From NCBI GenBank assembly GCA_028277605.1, contig JANQFZ010000084.1, forward strand, positions 1-64,000: DNA of 64,000 bases. The letters run 5' to 3'. Positions 63,886 through 64,000 of the stretch are shown here, one piece after another. This stretch comes from Vallitaleaceae bacterium (GTDB lineage Bacteria; Bacillota; Clostridia; Lachnospirales; Vallitaleaceae). Every line of letters starts with the position of its first letter. Positions within the stretch are counted from its first letter, which is position 1. The notes beneath the pieces were generated by a model, which made no database searches, was not told where the DNA came from, and worked only from the letters and a program-made list of their open reading frames with translations. Both the position numbers and the translations under genes were made by a program.

Positions 63886-64000
63886 TCATATTATTGGATT
63901 TGTTAATAAAATAAGTGCAATGAACAAGCATAAGAGTGATGTTATGATCATCATTGCTACTGGAATACGTTTATAATTGATGATATTGATTAATCGTTCT
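63886..64000 (-). CDS. C-terminal end of M56/BlaR1-like protein (partial)
   Basis: The last 38 codons of a gene that runs beyond the window. ERLINIINYKRIPVAMMIIT, a membrane helix and LTNPII are reminiscent of the last helix of the membrane part of M56 (BlaR1/MecR1-type) peptidases, where KRIxNIIxYKK precedes the helix. Assignment is tentative. Confidence 0.5.
   Translation of the reverse strand, partial: ERLINIINYKRIPVAMMIITSLLCLFIALILLTNPII

Overview
This window is a contiguous stretch of a low-GC, spore-forming Firmicute. I judge it to be a Clostridia member near Lachnospirales/Vallitalea-like lineages. The grounds are AT-rich coding, AGGAGG-type ribosome sites, HrcA/CIRCE heat-shock control, ThiI without a rhodanese domain, IreB/RuvX/DUF1292 synteny and a sporulation sigma-K gene. 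The species is not identifiable from sequence alone. Almost all genes lie on the minus strand.

Layout: (1) 116-3085, efp-aroQ-aroK-aroE-yqeG operon. (2) 3179-15117, a complete monoderm type IV pilus operon: pilB, pilT, pilC, pilin, prepilin peptidase, a PilM-PilN fusion, PilO and three minor-pilin-like proteins. (3) 15240-27195, the main discovery: sigK split in two by an 11,266-bp skin-like element. The sigK 5' part (26580-27195, ending in ...SRSY) and its missing 3' end (15240-15314, starting Y-VSRIEKKALNKLYKVL) lie on either side. Both junctions share a TA dinucleotide, and the joined element ends form an imperfect palindrome as expected of a serine-integrase attP. Deleting the element restores a full sigma-K in frame. 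The element carries three tandem large serine recombinases, a DUF6870-like small protein, a GNAT acetyltransferase, a membrane MutS-like ATPase, a serine hydrolase, an Xaa-Pro aminopeptidase and a DUF3990/DUF3791 toxin-antitoxin-like trio. (4) 27265-35804, RNA modification/processing and cell-envelope genes (trhP, trmR, mltG, ylbF-like, rnj, fur, DUF1292, ruvX, ireB, mtaB). (5) 35887-40500, an accessory patch with a secreted kelch/Fn3 protein, a lipoprotein, a decayed DUF6075-like gene, a HigBA-like pair and two families of direct repeats. (6) 40531-53843, HPr-like protein, thiI, cysteine desulfurase, a CheY-like protein, rsmE, prmA, dnaJ, dnaK, grpE, hrcA with CIRCE, hemW, a long intergenic hairpin and lepA. 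(7) 53930-61080, a HAD hydrolase, ptsI (plus strand) and a fructose PTS operon with a clear promoter. (8) 61361-64000, an M15 peptidase, a secreted propeller-like protein and the end of an M56/BlaR1-like gene.

How the parts work together: in vegetative cells sigK is broken inside the region 4.2 recognition helix, so no functional late mother-cell sigma factor can be made. Excision by the element's recombinases, presumably in the mother cell as in Bacillus subtilis skin, would restore it. The sigK 5' part has a sigma-E-like promoter placed so that a TTG start gives a roughly 20-residue hydrophobic pro-sequence. Everything on the element, including the putative toxin module, would then be lost from the mother-cell chromosome but kept in the spore. 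Excision and its timing are inferred; the split gene, the restored frame and the attP symmetry are read directly from the sequence.
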